Positions 9,562 through 18,298 of a DNA stretch of 64,000 nucleotides are shown here, in pieces; the first letter of the stretch is position 1; each line of letters begins with the position of its first letter. The DNA is taken from NCBI RefSeq assembly GCF_003574315.2, contig NZ_AP025739.1, forward strand, positions 1 to 64,000. The letters run 5' to 3'. The notes beneath the pieces are model-generated. The model saw nothing but the letters and a program-made list of their open reading frames with translations, searched no databases and was not told the origin of the DNA. The stretch comes from Capsulimonas corticalis (GTDB lineage: Bacteria; Armatimonadota; Armatimonadia; Armatimonadales; Capsulimonadaceae). A program made the translations under genes and the position numbers.

Positions 9562-10347
9562 TCAGACTTTGTCGTCTCCCAGTATGTCGTGGATCCAAGG
9601 CTCCAGGGCGTCGGCGAAGCGCGCGTAGCCCTGCGCCGAGAGGTGGCAAGCGTCGGGCATGATCTCCGGCGAAATCGCTCCATCCGGCTCCAGAAACACG
9701 GCGGACAGATCGATGCTGCGCACCTGGTCCCCCCGGGTCGTCAGGCGTTCCCGCACCAGAGCATTGACTTCGCGCACAATGGCGCGCATCGGATTTTCCG
9801 GGTCCGCCTGGGTCGGCAGGATCCCGATCGCCAGGATCACCGCGCCAGGACAATGGCGCCCGATGGCGTCCACGACCGCCGCCACGCCGTCCGCGACGCG
9901 CGCGGCGCCAAACTCGTGCACGTCCTTCCAGAGGTTATTGACGCCGATCAACAAAACGACGACTTTGGGACAAAGACCTTCGAGCGCGCCGTCGCCCAGA
10001 CGCCAGAGGATCTGCTGCGTTCGATCGCCGCCGATGCCCATGTTCGCCGCTTTCAGCGGAGCGAAACGCGCCTCCCACACGGCCAGCCCCTCGGCGCCCC
10101 ACCCCTGCGTGATCGAGTCGCCCAAAAAGAGAATCCGCGAATCCAGGCTCCGCGCTTCCCGGGCGAGCTCGCGCCCCCGGTCCCGCCAGCCGTCGGGATT
10201 GTCCGGCCAATAAGCGTGCAGCGGGACGAGCGGGTCCTGCACCTCCGTGACCGGCCCAAGCGCCGGCGTTTCCTCCACCAAATTCCCATCGTGAACTTCG
10301 CCGACCGGACGGTCCTCCCCGGCTCCCCGCTCGGTCAATATGCTCAT
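9562..10347 (-). CDS. SGNH/GDSL hydrolase (acetylesterase-like)
   Basis: 261 aa. All four blocks are visible: nucleophile S78 in RILFLGDSITQGW, G-block around G107 (NMGIGGDRT), N137 in LLIGVNN, and the D232/H235 pair in MPDACHLS. This resembles platelet-activating-factor acetylhydrolase-like esterases that remove acyl groups from glycans. No signal peptide. Its ATG overlaps the TGA of the GH74-like gene by 4 nt (10344-10347), so the two are translationally coupled. Deacetylation of the oligosaccharide released by that enzyme is a reasonable inference. Confidence 0.9.
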   Translation of the reverse strand: MSILTERGAGEDRPVGEVHDGNLVEETPALGPVTEVQDPLVPLHAYWPDNPDGWRDRGRELAREARSLDSRILFLGDSITQGWGAEGLAVWEARFAPLKAANMGIGGDRTQQILWRLGDGALEGLCPKVVVLLIGVNNLWKDVHEFGAARVADGVAAVVDAIGRHCPGAVILAIGILPTQADPENPMRAIVREVNALVRERLTTRGDQVRSIDLSAVFLEPDGAISPEIMPDACHLSAQGYARFADALEPWIHDILGDDKV

Positions 10348-12995
10348 AGCGCCTCCACGGAAACATCGTCGAGCCAGGCCGTTCCCTGACCGTCCAGCAA
10401 AAGGACCAGGCCGAAGCGCGCCGTATCCTTGGGCAGCGTGACTTTCTTTTCGAAATAGGTCCAGCCGGCATCGCCCTGAACGTACCCTGTCTGGAAGAAG
10501 GCGATGGGAGTCCATGCGGCGTTCATCGGCTGCACCGCGACATTGACCGTCGCGCCGCCCTGAGACTTGACCCAGCCGGAGACGGTAAACGTCATGTCCG
10601 GCGCGGCCTCCAGGATCTGGGACACCTGCCCCTTCGCGGCGCCGCCGACGCTGGCGAGCCGAAGCGAGGCCGCGCCGGCGTGATGCTCGGAGGTGTCCCG
10701 GGCCAGCGCAAGGCTGCCGGAGCCGGTCCATGTGACCGCCCATCCCTCCGGCGCATTCGTCCCGCTCTCCATGCCGCCGTTCGACACCGCCAGGGAATGC
10801 ATCGGCGCGTCCGTGGATTTCGGCGCCGCGACGATCGCAGGAGCCGAGGCAAGCGCGGCGGAAACGCCCTGAGCGCCGGGAGCCGGCGGCGCAATCCTCC
10901 ACATGCCGTAACACTCGCCGTTCAGCCAGGCTTCGCGTGTCTTCGGGTTCACGCGGATGCAGGAGACTTCATGCGGGCCGCCGCTGGCGCCGGCCGGCAG
11001 CGGCGTCGTCACGGTCAGGTTCCGCCAGGTCTTTCCGCCGTCCGTGGACCGGCAGACCGTAGCCGCGCTGGCGTAGGTGTTCTGCGGGGCGCCGACATAG
11101 ACCACGGAAGGCTGCTGCGGATCCACCGCCACCGTCCACACCCGCTCGTGGCCGTACTGATCCTTGGGCGTCTCCAGCGTCGTCCACCCGGTCCCGTCAT
11201 ACACCTTCAAACGGTCCTGCGAAGCCGCGTAGATCCTTCCCGTCTTGTGATCCAGGGCCAGATCGACGAGGCCGCCCGCAATATCGGCGACCTTGGTCCA
11301 CGTGGCGCCGTGGTCCGACGAGCGCACGACTGATTCGCCTTTTCGGCCGTACAGGACATTCGTCACGGGATTGGCGGTAAAGACGCCATCGCATCCGTCC
11401 ATGCGCGCCCATGTGGCGCCATGATCCGCCGAGCGGATATCCGACGCGAAACAGACATTCCCATCGGCGGGATCGGCGAAGGTGACATCCGAGCCATGGA
11501 ACTCCATCGGCTTGCCGTCAGCGCCTTTGATTGTCGTAAAGGTCGTTCCGCCATCGCGCGAAACATGCAGCTGGCGCGGCGTTCCCCAGGAGTCCGCGTC
11601 GCCGGAGATCATCAGCGATTCGTCCACGGCGAGCGCGGCGTATTCGTGACCGCCCCACCCCTTGCCGGAAACGTCCCGGTAATTCCAGGTGGCGCCGCCG
11701 TCTTTGGTGAACGCGCCGTTGTAATCTTGAAAGCCGAGAAACACCGTGCCGGGCGCATGCGGGCTGAAGTTAAAGGTGGCCCCGAGCATCACGCCGTTGT
11801 AACCGTTGTTGGACCAGCGGAAGCTCTTGCCGCCGTCGGTAGAGATCGTCGCCCAGTCACCGCCAATTCCCCACGCCACATTCGGGTCTTTTGGGCTCCA
11901 TGTCGTATAGCCCTGCCGGCCGTTGGGCGGCAGCTCCGCAAGCGTATTATCCGTGCGCGCCCGGGTCCAGGTCGCGCCGCCATCCCAGGACACATAGCGC
12001 GGCCAATCGAAATCGGGCTTGGTATAGGGACTGATCGGCACGAGCCAGCATATCATCCGCTTCGGGTCAGCGGGACTGACCACGATTCCGTTGATCGATC
12101 CGCTTCCGCGCGCTTCCAATCCCTTGCCGGCCAGCATCGTGAAGCTGTCTCCGCGATCGTGAGAAATAAAGACGCCCTGCGAGCTGCAAATCACGATCGC
12201 GCCATCCGAAGTGATGTCCAGCCCATCCACTTCCCCCTTGCGGATATGCGCGAACGTCTTACCTCCGTCCGTGCTTCGGAACGCGCCCTCCGCGCCGACG
12301 GTGTAGATTCCGCCCTGCGCGTCCACGCGCAGCAGCCCGGTTCCATTGGGTCCCTGGGTCCAGTCGCGCGCCGGGGCCGTGACATTGGGAGCGCTGACCT
12401 CGCGCCAGGTTTCGCCGCCGTCGTCACTGCGATGCAGGCCGATTCCGTACCCATTGTAATAGGCGCGCGTGCATTCGCCCTTCGCCTTGTCGTAGGAGCT
12501 CGGGTCCCAGGCGACCGCCCCGGTCACGCCTTCGTCCCTCGCCAGCACATGCTTCCACGAGGCCGCCTTATCTTTCGACAGATAAAGACCGTTGGGCGAG
12601 GGCCCCCAGCCGTCCTGCCAGTTCATGGAGTTGGATCCGACGCCCAGAACATGCTTCGCGTTCTTCGGATCGATGGCGAAGGCGTTGGCTCCGCGCGCAT
12701 CCCAGCCGACCATGGCGATATTCCAAGTTTTGCCGCCGTCCATCGATCGATACAAACCGCCGACATCGATAGGCAGCAGCAGAAAGTTCGGATCGGCGGG
12801 ACTGACGGCGATGGGATTGCGCGGCCACTGCGCGCCTTCCCCGCCGGGAAAGACGCCAGCTTTTTTCCCCGCCGGCGAAAGCAGCGGCATCTTGATCCAG
12901 TTGGGGGCAGTAACGCTGGGGGCGGCCGCGAGAGCCGTGGCCGAGGCGGCGCCCGTCGCAAAAAATGCGGCGCACAATATCAGTGAATTTCTCAT
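10344..12995 (-). CDS. Secreted GH74-like beta-propeller glycosidase with C-terminal carbohydrate-binding domain
   Basis: 883 aa. Signal peptide MRNSLILCAAFFATGAASATALA. Residues ~55-720 contain many BNR/Asp-box repeats (STDGGKTF, SRDGGTTF, RSSDHGATW, STDGGKTWRNL) that build one or two seven-bladed propellers as in GH74 xyloglucanases. The first blade has PIDVGGLYRSMDGG; Asp in this position is a catalytic residue in GH74. The last ~150 residues (SNGGMESGTNAPEGWAVTW to WLDDVSVEAL) form a CenC-like carbohydrate-binding jelly roll. A beta-glucan such as xyloglucan is the expected substrate, but sialidase-like relatives cannot be excluded. Confidence 0.85.
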   Translation of the reverse strand: MRNSLILCAAFFATGAASATALAAAPSVTAPNWIKMPLLSPAGKKAGVFPGGEGAQWPRNPIAVSPADPNFLLLPIDVGGLYRSMDGGKTWNIAMVGWDARGANAFAIDPKNAKHVLGVGSNSMNWQDGWGPSPNGLYLSKDKAASWKHVLARDEGVTGAVAWDPSSYDKAKGECTRAYYNGYGIGLHRSDDGGETWREVSAPNVTAPARDWTQGPNGTGLLRVDAQGGIYTVGAEGAFRSTDGGKTFAHIRKGEVDGLDITSDGAIVICSSQGVFISHDRGDSFTMLAGKGLEARGSGSINGIVVSPADPKRMICWLVPISPYTKPDFDWPRYVSWDGGATWTRARTDNTLAELPPNGRQGYTTWSPKDPNVAWGIGGDWATISTDGGKSFRWSNNGYNGVMLGATFNFSPHAPGTVFLGFQDYNGAFTKDGGATWNYRDVSGKGWGGHEYAALAVDESLMISGDADSWGTPRQLHVSRDGGTTFTTIKGADGKPMEFHGSDVTFADPADGNVCFASDIRSADHGATWARMDGCDGVFTANPVTNVLYGRKGESVVRSSDHGATWTKVADIAGGLVDLALDHKTGRIYAASQDRLKVYDGTGWTTLETPKDQYGHERVWTVAVDPQQPSVVYVGAPQNTYASAATVCRSTDGGKTWRNLTVTTPLPAGASGGPHEVSCIRVNPKTREAWLNGECYGMWRIAPPAPGAQGVSAALASAPAIVAAPKSTDAPMHSLAVSNGGMESGTNAPEGWAVTWTGSGSLALARDTSEHHAGAASLRLASVGGAAKGQVSQILEAAPDMTFTVSGWVKSQGGATVNVAVQPMNAAWTPIAFFQTGYVQGDAGWTYFEKKVTLPKDTARFGLVLLLDGQGTAWLDDVSVEAL

Positions 12996-13007
12996 AATCG
13001 TTCTCGT

Positions 13008-13037
13008 CGCGTTCGGCGCTGAGCGGCGCCGAACGCG
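13008..13037. other. 12-bp perfect hairpin upstream of the GH74-like gene
   Basis: CGCGTTCGGCGC at 13008-13019 pairs perfectly with 13026-13037 around a 6-nt loop. It ends 12 nt before the GH74-like ATG and lacks a U-tract. It may be a processing site, an intercistronic stabiliser, or a structure covering the ribosome-binding region. Confidence 0.5.
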
Positions 13038-13099
13038 TCGTTATTGTCATTCCTCCGCGCCCAATGGCGCGGGCTTTCGTGAGTCAAGGCGAATCGCGT

Positions 13100-13369
13100 C
13101 TAGTTCCCGTTACTGCGCGCCCTGGCGGCGGCTTCGGCCTGCTGTCCCTCCTGCGCGTAGCGGTCCGCCATGCCGCTTTGCTCCGCCTGCTTCGCCGCGG
13201 GAGCGGACGAAGGAATCGCGGGCGCCGAAGGGGCAGGGGCCTCAGATGCATTATGGGCGCATCCAGCCGTCAGCAATATCGGCAGAACGACGGCGAGCAG
13301 CGCCGCAGCGGACAGCCGGCGGCTTTCGCCTATCAGGGCGGGCTTTCTCCACAAGAATTGCCGAAACAT
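13100..13369 (-). CDS. Small putative lipoprotein
   Basis: 89 aa from ATG 13369, chosen over ATG 13381 because GGAG lies 7 nt upstream. A hydrophobic segment ends in the lipobox LTAGC, predicting lipid attachment to Cys and membrane anchoring. The mature part is Ala/Pro/Ser-rich (SEAPAPSAPAIPSSAPAAKQ) and then charged. It follows the prepilin gene by 24 nt. No family is recognised. Confidence 0.7.
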   Translation of the reverse strand: MFRQFLWRKPALIGESRRLSAAALLAVVLPILLTAGCAHNASEAPAPSAPAIPSSAPAAKQAEQSGMADRYAQEGQQAEAAARARSNGN

Positions 13370-13393
13370 ATCACACTCCATCGCAATTGGATC

Positions 13394-14134
13394 TTATGGC
13401 TGCAGAGTATATTCGAACTGCTGAAGCGTAAACGCCTGCCGGCGCGTCCATTTGGCGTGACCGTCCGCCCAGACAATGTTCGCGCCGCCCTGATGCCGCA
13501 AGGCAACATTCTGCGGACCGCAAGGGCATCCCCAGTTTACCGAAGTATCGTTATCGATCCCATCTTTGAAGGGCTGCGTGCACGGGCCGCCGCTGCCCGC
13601 GTTTCCATCGCTCACCAGGATATCGTTCGGATTTGGGCTGCCCCAGAAGTCCGTTTCGGGAGTGCCATCCGGATGCGTCCAGGCCGCGAATTTGATATTC
13701 ATGTTGACCTGCGAGTACGCCCCGCCCCATGACGGCTGCACGGCTTCGGCGACAAGGACGGTGTTGGAGGGCGTGGTGACTTTCGCGATCGATTGCAGGC
13801 TCAGCGGATCGCTGAACCCATAAGCGTCCGCGCGGCGCGGCGCGTCGGGGCACTGGGCTAATAGCCGGGAAGTAGTGTATGGCTGAATGATGTCGAGCCA
13901 ATCCGTATACGGATTCGTGGTTGTCCAATACGTCCCCGATGTGGGAAACTTCTCGTCGTTATCCTGCACGTATTGCATCATGGCGAGTCCCATTTGCTTG
14001 ACGTTAGACAAGCACGCGATCGCACGGGCTTTTTCACGAGCCTGAGCGAAGACTGGGAAGAGGATCGCAGCCAGTATCGCAATTATAGCGATAACAACGA
14101 GCAGTTCAATGAGTGTAAAGCCTTGCCGTTTCAT
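13394..14134 (-). CDS. Type II secretion/pilin-like protein with H-X9-DG domain
   Basis: 246 aa from ATG 14134, preceded by AAGGAGA at 7-nt spacing; an in-frame upstream extension is rejected. It opens with the type IV prepilin cleavage/methylation motif ([20 protein letters not shown]), then the Armatimonadota/Planctomycete-like [17 protein letters not shown]. It ends with the H-X9-DG signature ([17 protein letters not shown]). It is expected to be a minor pseudopilin or surface filament subunit. It heads the run leading to the lipoprotein and GH74-like genes, suggesting surface attachment or secretion during polysaccharide use. Confidence 0.9.
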   Translation of the reverse strand: MKRQGFTLIELLVVIAIIAILAAILFPVFAQAREKARAIACLSNVKQMGLAMMQYVQDNDEKFPTSGTYWTTTNPYTDWLDIIQPYTTSRLLAQCPDAPRRADAYGFSDPLSLQSIAKVTTPSNTVLVAEAVQPSWGGAYSQVNMNIKFAAWTHPDGTPETDFWGSPNPNDILVSDGNAGSGGPCTQPFKDGIDNDTSVNWGCPCGPQNVALRHQGGANIVWADGHAKWTRRQAFTLQQFEYTLQP

Positions 14135-14242
14135 TCTGTTTCTCCTTTGTCTTTCGACGTATGGCGCCAGGAATATTGCGATAAACAATAAAAGTTGCAA
14201 TAAGAGCGATATTAGACATATCGCGGGAGATCCCATTATCTC

Positions 14243-15277
14243 CTAAGGAGGCGGGCCGGTCGAGCCGCGCACGATAAGCTCGGCGGGCAGTTCCAATTTT
14301 TTCGCCGGAGCCGAAGGGTCCCGCAGTCGTTCCTGTAGCATGGCGATCGCGCTCGCGCCGATTGCTTCGTACGGCTGGCGCATCGACGTCAGGGTCGGAT
14401 GCTGGCGTATGGCGAAGGCGTCATCGTTGAACCCCGTCACCGACATATCCTCCGGCACTCGCACTCCGCGCTGATGGAGCGTGGTCGTCACCAGCGATGC
14501 GATGTCGTCGCTCGTACAGCAAACGGCGGTGGGCCGCTTTTCGGCGGGCAGCGCCAGCATGGCGTTTACCGGCCCGGCGACAGTCATGGCGTCCCAGGGC
14601 AGAGCTCCGGTAAAGATCAGCGATTCCTCCGCCGCCGCGCCGTGCTCCAGAAACGCCTGCCGGAAGCCGGCGAGACGCGGAGGAATATAATAAAACTGCT
14701 TCTCCGAGCTCAGCAGAGCGATCCGCCGATGGCCCAGGCCGAGCAGGTACTGCGTCATCTGACGCATGGCCTCAAAGTTCTCGACATCCACACAGGGCAG
14801 GCGCGGATCCTCACGCCAATCCCCCACCAGGATACACGGCGCGTTTCTTTCCAAAAGCATCGGGATCAACCCGCTGTCTGGAGGCTGAAAAAACATCAGC
14901 AAGCCGTCGCATCGCCCGTCGGTCAGCTTGGCGAGGTAAGCCTGATCGGTCCCGGACGGATGCGCCGTGAAGACCATCACGTCCATCTCGCTCTCAGTGG
15001 CGGCCTCCAGAACGCCATCCAGCAGCGCGCTGAAATGCGGGTGGCGCAGCGGCGAGGTCGGCGTCGGCGGCAGCAGCACGCCAAAGGTGTCGCTTTGCTG
15101 ACGCACCAGCGCCCGCGCCACCGCGCTGGGATGGTAGCTGAGCTCCGCCGCCGCACGCTCCACCCGCTCCCGCGTGGTGGGGGCGATCTGCGCGGTCGAC
15201 TTGCTGTTCAGAACCCGGCTCACGGTCGCCAGAGAAACTCCGGCTCGCGCGGCGACATCTCGAATGGAACTCTGCAT
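14243..15277 (-). CDS. LacI-family transcriptional repressor 1
   Basis: 344 aa, full family length. The N-terminal helix-turn-helix is IRDVAARAGVSLATVSRVLN, with the hinge YHPSAVARALV. A periplasmic-binding-protein-like effector domain follows (FGVLLPPTPTSPL, CDGLLMFFQPPD, GLGHRRIALLSSE, CTSDDIASLVTTTL, DMSVTGFNDDAFA). It represses sugar genes until an inducer binds. Its own promoter and the divergent operon promoter both carry a near-identical operator (15309-15333 and 15558-15586), implying autoregulation plus control of 15638-18227. Confidence 0.95.
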   Translation of the reverse strand: MQSSIRDVAARAGVSLATVSRVLNSKSTAQIAPTTRERVERAAAELSYHPSAVARALVRQQSDTFGVLLPPTPTSPLRHPHFSALLDGVLEAATESEMDVMVFTAHPSGTDQAYLAKLTDGRCDGLLMFFQPPDSGLIPMLLERNAPCILVGDWREDPRLPCVDVENFEAMRQMTQYLLGLGHRRIALLSSEKQFYYIPPRLAGFRQAFLEHGAAAEESLIFTGALPWDAMTVAGPVNAMLALPAEKRPTAVCCTSDDIASLVTTTLHQRGVRVPEDMSVTGFNDDAFAIRQHPTLTSMRQPYEAIGASAIAMLQERLRDPSAPAKKLELPAELIVRGSTGPPP

Positions 15278-15308
15278 AGTGAATTATGCTCGCAACACAA
15301 CAATATGA

Positions 15309-15333
15309 AAAGGTTTTCTGAAAACGTTTGCAG
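15309..15333 (-). promoter_or_regulatory. LacI-type operator in the lacI-1 leader
   Basis: Contains TGAAAACGTTTGCA, fitting the LacI-type pattern with a central CG. The 25 bases are identical, in inverted orientation, to bases 15558-15582 of the site in front of the divergent operon. It lies just downstream of the lacI-1 promoter, where bound repressor would block initiation or elongation. Confidence 0.8.
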
Positions 15334-15345
15334 CGAACTGTCCCT

Positions 15346-15374
15346 ATATTATCACGCCGCCGTTTTTTTGTCAA
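15346..15374 (-). promoter_or_regulatory. Promoter of lacI-1
   Basis: On the minus strand a perfect -35 TTGACA (15369-15374), a 17-nt spacer and TAATAT as -10 (15346-15351). The start codon is 69 nt downstream, with the operator between them. Confidence 0.75.
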
Positions 15375-15513
15375 GCGGTTCCCAGGGCATTTTTTACGCC
15401 CCCCGCCATACAGGAAGATTTTCCCTGACGATCAACAAATGCAGATTTTTTAACTATCGATGAATCCTACAAATAAAAGGAAATTTTTACCAATAAAAAT
15501 GTCACTTTCACTA

Positions 15514-15542
15514 TTGACAAGAAATGTATGCAGTGATATGAT
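15514..15542 (+). promoter_or_regulatory. Promoter of the secreted two-gene operon
   Basis: Consensus -35 TTGACA (15514-15519), 17-nt spacer, -10 TATGAT (15537-15542). The palindromic operator begins 16 nt after the -10 box, so it overlaps the initially transcribed region. Confidence 0.85.
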
Positions 15543-15557
15543 TACGGGGATAACTAA

Positions 15558-15586
15558 CTGCAAACGTTTTCAGAAAACCTTTGCAG
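15558..15586 (+). promoter_or_regulatory. 29-bp LacI-type palindromic double operator
   Basis: A 29-bp palindrome with one mismatched pair (positions 8/22). It reads as two overlapping LacI-type sites, TGCAAACGTTTTCA and, on the other strand, TGCAAAGGTTTTCT. The first 25 bases recur exactly in the lacI-1 leader. Confidence 0.85.
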
Positions 15587-15637
15587 TGGCGTTTTAAAAG
15601 CTAGTTTCGCAATACAGAAACATAGGAGTGTGTTTTC

Positions 15638-17233
15638 GTGCCTGCAAAACCCCCACTGTCATGTTCCTCGCCAATCAAATTGGCGCTTGCCGCTGGATCT
15701 GCTGCGGCAATACTCATCTTTGGCTCCATGCAGCCGGCGCACGCCGGCCACTGGGTCTATAACTTGCAAGGGACTGGAGCCTACTCACATGTAATCGGTC
15801 TAAATTGTAGTTATCCCCCAACACCTACTGGGCCTCCCTATGGCGTCACAGTATCGAACGGCGGGAGTTCAGCGAATGTCAGTTGGAATAACATCATCCA
15901 CGGCGCGGATACCTACACGCTCACGGCGACCGCAACATTGACATGGACAAAGGATAACGCCAATGACATCTCGCAGCCGCCCCAGCAGGTAGTCGTCCTG
16001 GAAACAGCCACAGCCTCTGCCGGAATTGTTCCAGTAGAACCCCCAGGGGCAATCTCCGCTTCAGATGGCTTGGCCGACCCTTCTACTGGAGGCACACAAA
16101 GCCAAACGAGTTCCGGAAGCCATGTCTGGCAGCATGCCGTTCCGGCCGGGACCACGACGCTCACTATGCCGATGAGGACCTTAATCTCGTCAGAGCCGTA
16201 TAATGCGGGAGAAGCCGGTGGAACGATTAGCTATACCGTGACGACGCTTGGCGCAAGTTTAAGCGGAAACAGCACGATCAATACATCCCCCTGGGATCTC
16301 AACTGGCCGCGTTTCTTTAGCGGAACGAAATGTACGATCAACGGCAATGCGGTCGCCGCGTCGGGTTACGTCACGTCAGCCCAGCTCTCCATCGCAGGGA
16401 CAACAGTCAATCAGTACACCGATACAGGGACGCACAAAACGTCGCTTTCGATCGCCGACACCTTCGATAGCACGCACTTCGCAAACAATGCCCTGGTGAC
16501 ATACAAGATGACCGTCCAGGACAGCGGCGGCAACTCTTATTATTTGACAGGACAAGGGCCGACGCTGAATAAGGGCTATGGAGTCGTCAATACGGATGGC
16601 GACTTCAATCCAGGCATCGCAGCCGCTGTTCTCGGAAACATGATCAACTATGCGCAGAGCCCAAGCGCAGGAGATTCCAAGGCCACGATCAATAGCAATT
16701 TACCAAACTACACCGCGTTTTACATCGCCACTCATGGGAATAGCACGGGATTTGGCGATGGCTCGATTGTAGGAGGTCAATCGCCCCTGCCGTACTACCA
16801 GCAGCATTTTATTGCCTACCAGGCGACCAGCCCCGATATCGGCGTGACAAACGATATCACCGTCAAGGCTGCGAATCCGAATTTGCCTCCCTATAACCTT
16901 GTCGATATCGACGCATGCAACAGTGCTGGAAATGGCGCCGCCGCTTCGACCGGAGCAACGTCGTTCGGTATCAACTCTTCGGACCGGGCGCTTCTTGGCT
17001 GGAATGCCGAAGAATACACGAGCAACTACGCCTGGGTCGCACGAGTCTGGAACAATTTGGCGCTGGGCATGACGTTGAAGGACGCCGTCAATGCAGCGAC
17101 CAGTAAGGGACGCCCCTCGGGACCTGACGCCAATAACCACCCCGTGCCGATCAATGGAGTGATCCTGGGCGATAGCGCGACAAAACTCCATGGAGTGTAT
17201 GGCGGCGCAGGGCTTGCCTGGCATCTGCCATAG
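15638..17233 (+). CDS. Secreted protein with caspase/CHAT-like His-Cys pair
   Basis: 531 aa. GTG start with AGGAG 9 nt upstream. Signal peptide with likely cleavage after AHA (residue 36). The N-terminal half is a Thr/Ser-rich beta domain of no recognised family. The C-terminal ~180 residues have the layout of a clan CD peptidase: hydrophobic strand then H366 in AFYIATHGNS, and hydrophobic strand then C427 in NLVDIDACNSAG. A segment rich in W/A/L with GMTLKDAVNAATSKG follows, as in CHAT-type folds. Peptidase activity is inference; no propeptide site is evident. It is the first gene of a LacI-1-controlled operon, unusual company for a protease. Confidence 0.7.
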   Translation: MPAKPPLSCSSPIKLALAAGSAAAILIFGSMQPAHAGHWVYNLQGTGAYSHVIGLNCSYPPTPTGPPYGVTVSNGGSSANVSWNNIIHGADTYTLTATATLTWTKDNANDISQPPQQVVVLETATASAGIVPVEPPGAISASDGLADPSTGGTQSQTSSGSHVWQHAVPAGTTTLTMPMRTLISSEPYNAGEAGGTISYTVTTLGASLSGNSTINTSPWDLNWPRFFSGTKCTINGNAVAASGYVTSAQLSIAGTTVNQYTDTGTHKTSLSIADTFDSTHFANNALVTYKMTVQDSGGNSYYLTGQGPTLNKGYGVVNTDGDFNPGIAAAVLGNMINYAQSPSAGDSKATINSNLPNYTAFYIATHGNSTGFGDGSIVGGQSPLPYYQQHFIAYQATSPDIGVTNDITVKAANPNLPPYNLVDIDACNSAGNGAAASTGATSFGINSSDRALLGWNAEEYTSNYAWVARVWNNLALGMTLKDAVNAATSKGRPSGPDANNHPVPINGVILGDSATKLHGVYGGAGLAWHLP

Positions 17234-17270
17234 GCGACCAAAAAGTGATATTTCAGGAGGTTCATAAACG

Positions 17271-18227
17271 ATGAAAAACAGATACGTTTTTGCTTGTCTC
17301 GCCGGCCTCTCGTCCATGCCTCTGGCGGCGCAGGCGCAGTCACCGACTTTGACACAGGCTCAAGCAATTCAAATCGCGTCGACATTTTGCCAGGCGCTCG
17401 GCGCGCCGGTGACGCTGGCGAATGGAACGGCGACGTTTCCCGCCGCGCCGCAATGCCCCGGCCTCCAGGCAGACCACTGGCAGCCGCGCTGGAGCATTAC
17501 ATTTCCCGGCCAGGCGTCATTGGAAGTCGTGGATGCGACAAACCAGGTCAACCATTACGAAAATGTCCAGTACGAGAATCAGCTAAATAATGGCCTGGAG
17601 CCTTCCGGATCGCCGATCGCCTCCGGCGCCGCGCTGACGGATGCGCAGGCCGTTTTGACCGGCGCGGGCGGCGTCACCGATATCGCCTCTCCCTCCAGCA
17701 CGCTGAATGCGTCGGGGACAACAAAGACGGACGCCGATACCTGGCTGGTCATCTGGAACAGGCAAGTCAACAGCATTCCGTATAAAGACCAGCAGGTCAC
17801 CGTGACTCTGCAAGCGGAAACCGGAATTCCGATCCTGTTTGATCTGGAGTATCCGTCCGCGCCCCCGGCGTCAACCAGCGCCACGGTCACGCAATCCCAG
17901 GCGCTGACCACTGCGGGAAATCAATTGACGACAGCCGGAATTACGCAAACAACGCTGCAAAGCGCCACGCTCCAGGTCGTTCAGCCGAACACATACTGGC
18001 AAAACGGCGGCTCCTCGGTTCCCAGTGCGAATGCGATAGGCGTTGTGGTTTGGAATTGTCGCTATCTTGCGACCACCGGCAACACCTATGAAGTCTGGGT
18101 CGATGCATCAAGCGGCGCGGTGGATGGAGGCTTCCCCTACATCATCGCCGGATCGGCGAAGCATCCCATTAAGGCGGAATTGGTTCATGGAGCCAAGACC
18201 TCCCACAAGAAGAAAAAGGTCCATTAA
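17271..18227 (+). CDS. Secreted protein with two PepSY-like repeats
   Basis: 318 aa, AGGAGG 11 nt upstream of ATG. Signal peptide (ACLAGLSSMPLAAQAQ). Two similar segments begin LTQAQAIQIASTFCQALG and VTQSQALTTAGNQLTTAG, each followed by a strand-rich stretch, the pattern of PepSY/YPEB-type domains. The C-terminus is basic (SHKKKKVH). PepSY domains commonly act as inhibitors or propeptides of secreted proteases. Being 37 nt after the His-Cys protein, it could restrain that partner; this is inference from order only. Confidence 0.65.
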   Translation: MKNRYVFACLAGLSSMPLAAQAQSPTLTQAQAIQIASTFCQALGAPVTLANGTATFPAAPQCPGLQADHWQPRWSITFPGQASLEVVDATNQVNHYENVQYENQLNNGLEPSGSPIASGAALTDAQAVLTGAGGVTDIASPSSTLNASGTTKTDADTWLVIWNRQVNSIPYKDQQVTVTLQAETGIPILFDLEYPSAPPASTSATVTQSQALTTAGNQLTTAGITQTTLQSATLQVVQPNTYWQNGGSSVPSANAIGVVVWNCRYLATTGNTYEVWVDASSGAVDGGFPYIIAGSAKHPIKAELVHGAKTSHKKKKVH

Positions 18228-18252
18228 CGCGAGACAGTAGCGTCTTCACACG

Positions 18253-18298
18253 CAATGGCGCGCTGCTTGTAAATTGCAGCGCGCCATTGGGCATTTTT
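18253..18298 (+). terminator. Intrinsic terminator of the secreted operon
   Basis: A perfect 14-bp stem (18253-18266 with 18276-18289) with a 9-nt loop is followed by GGCATTTTT. It lies between the convergent genes ending at 18227 and 18297. Confidence 0.9.

Noticed and set aside
11421-12986. 521-codon plus-strand frame
   Set aside because: Antisense to the GH74-like propeller gene, low-complexity composition, no ribosome-binding site.
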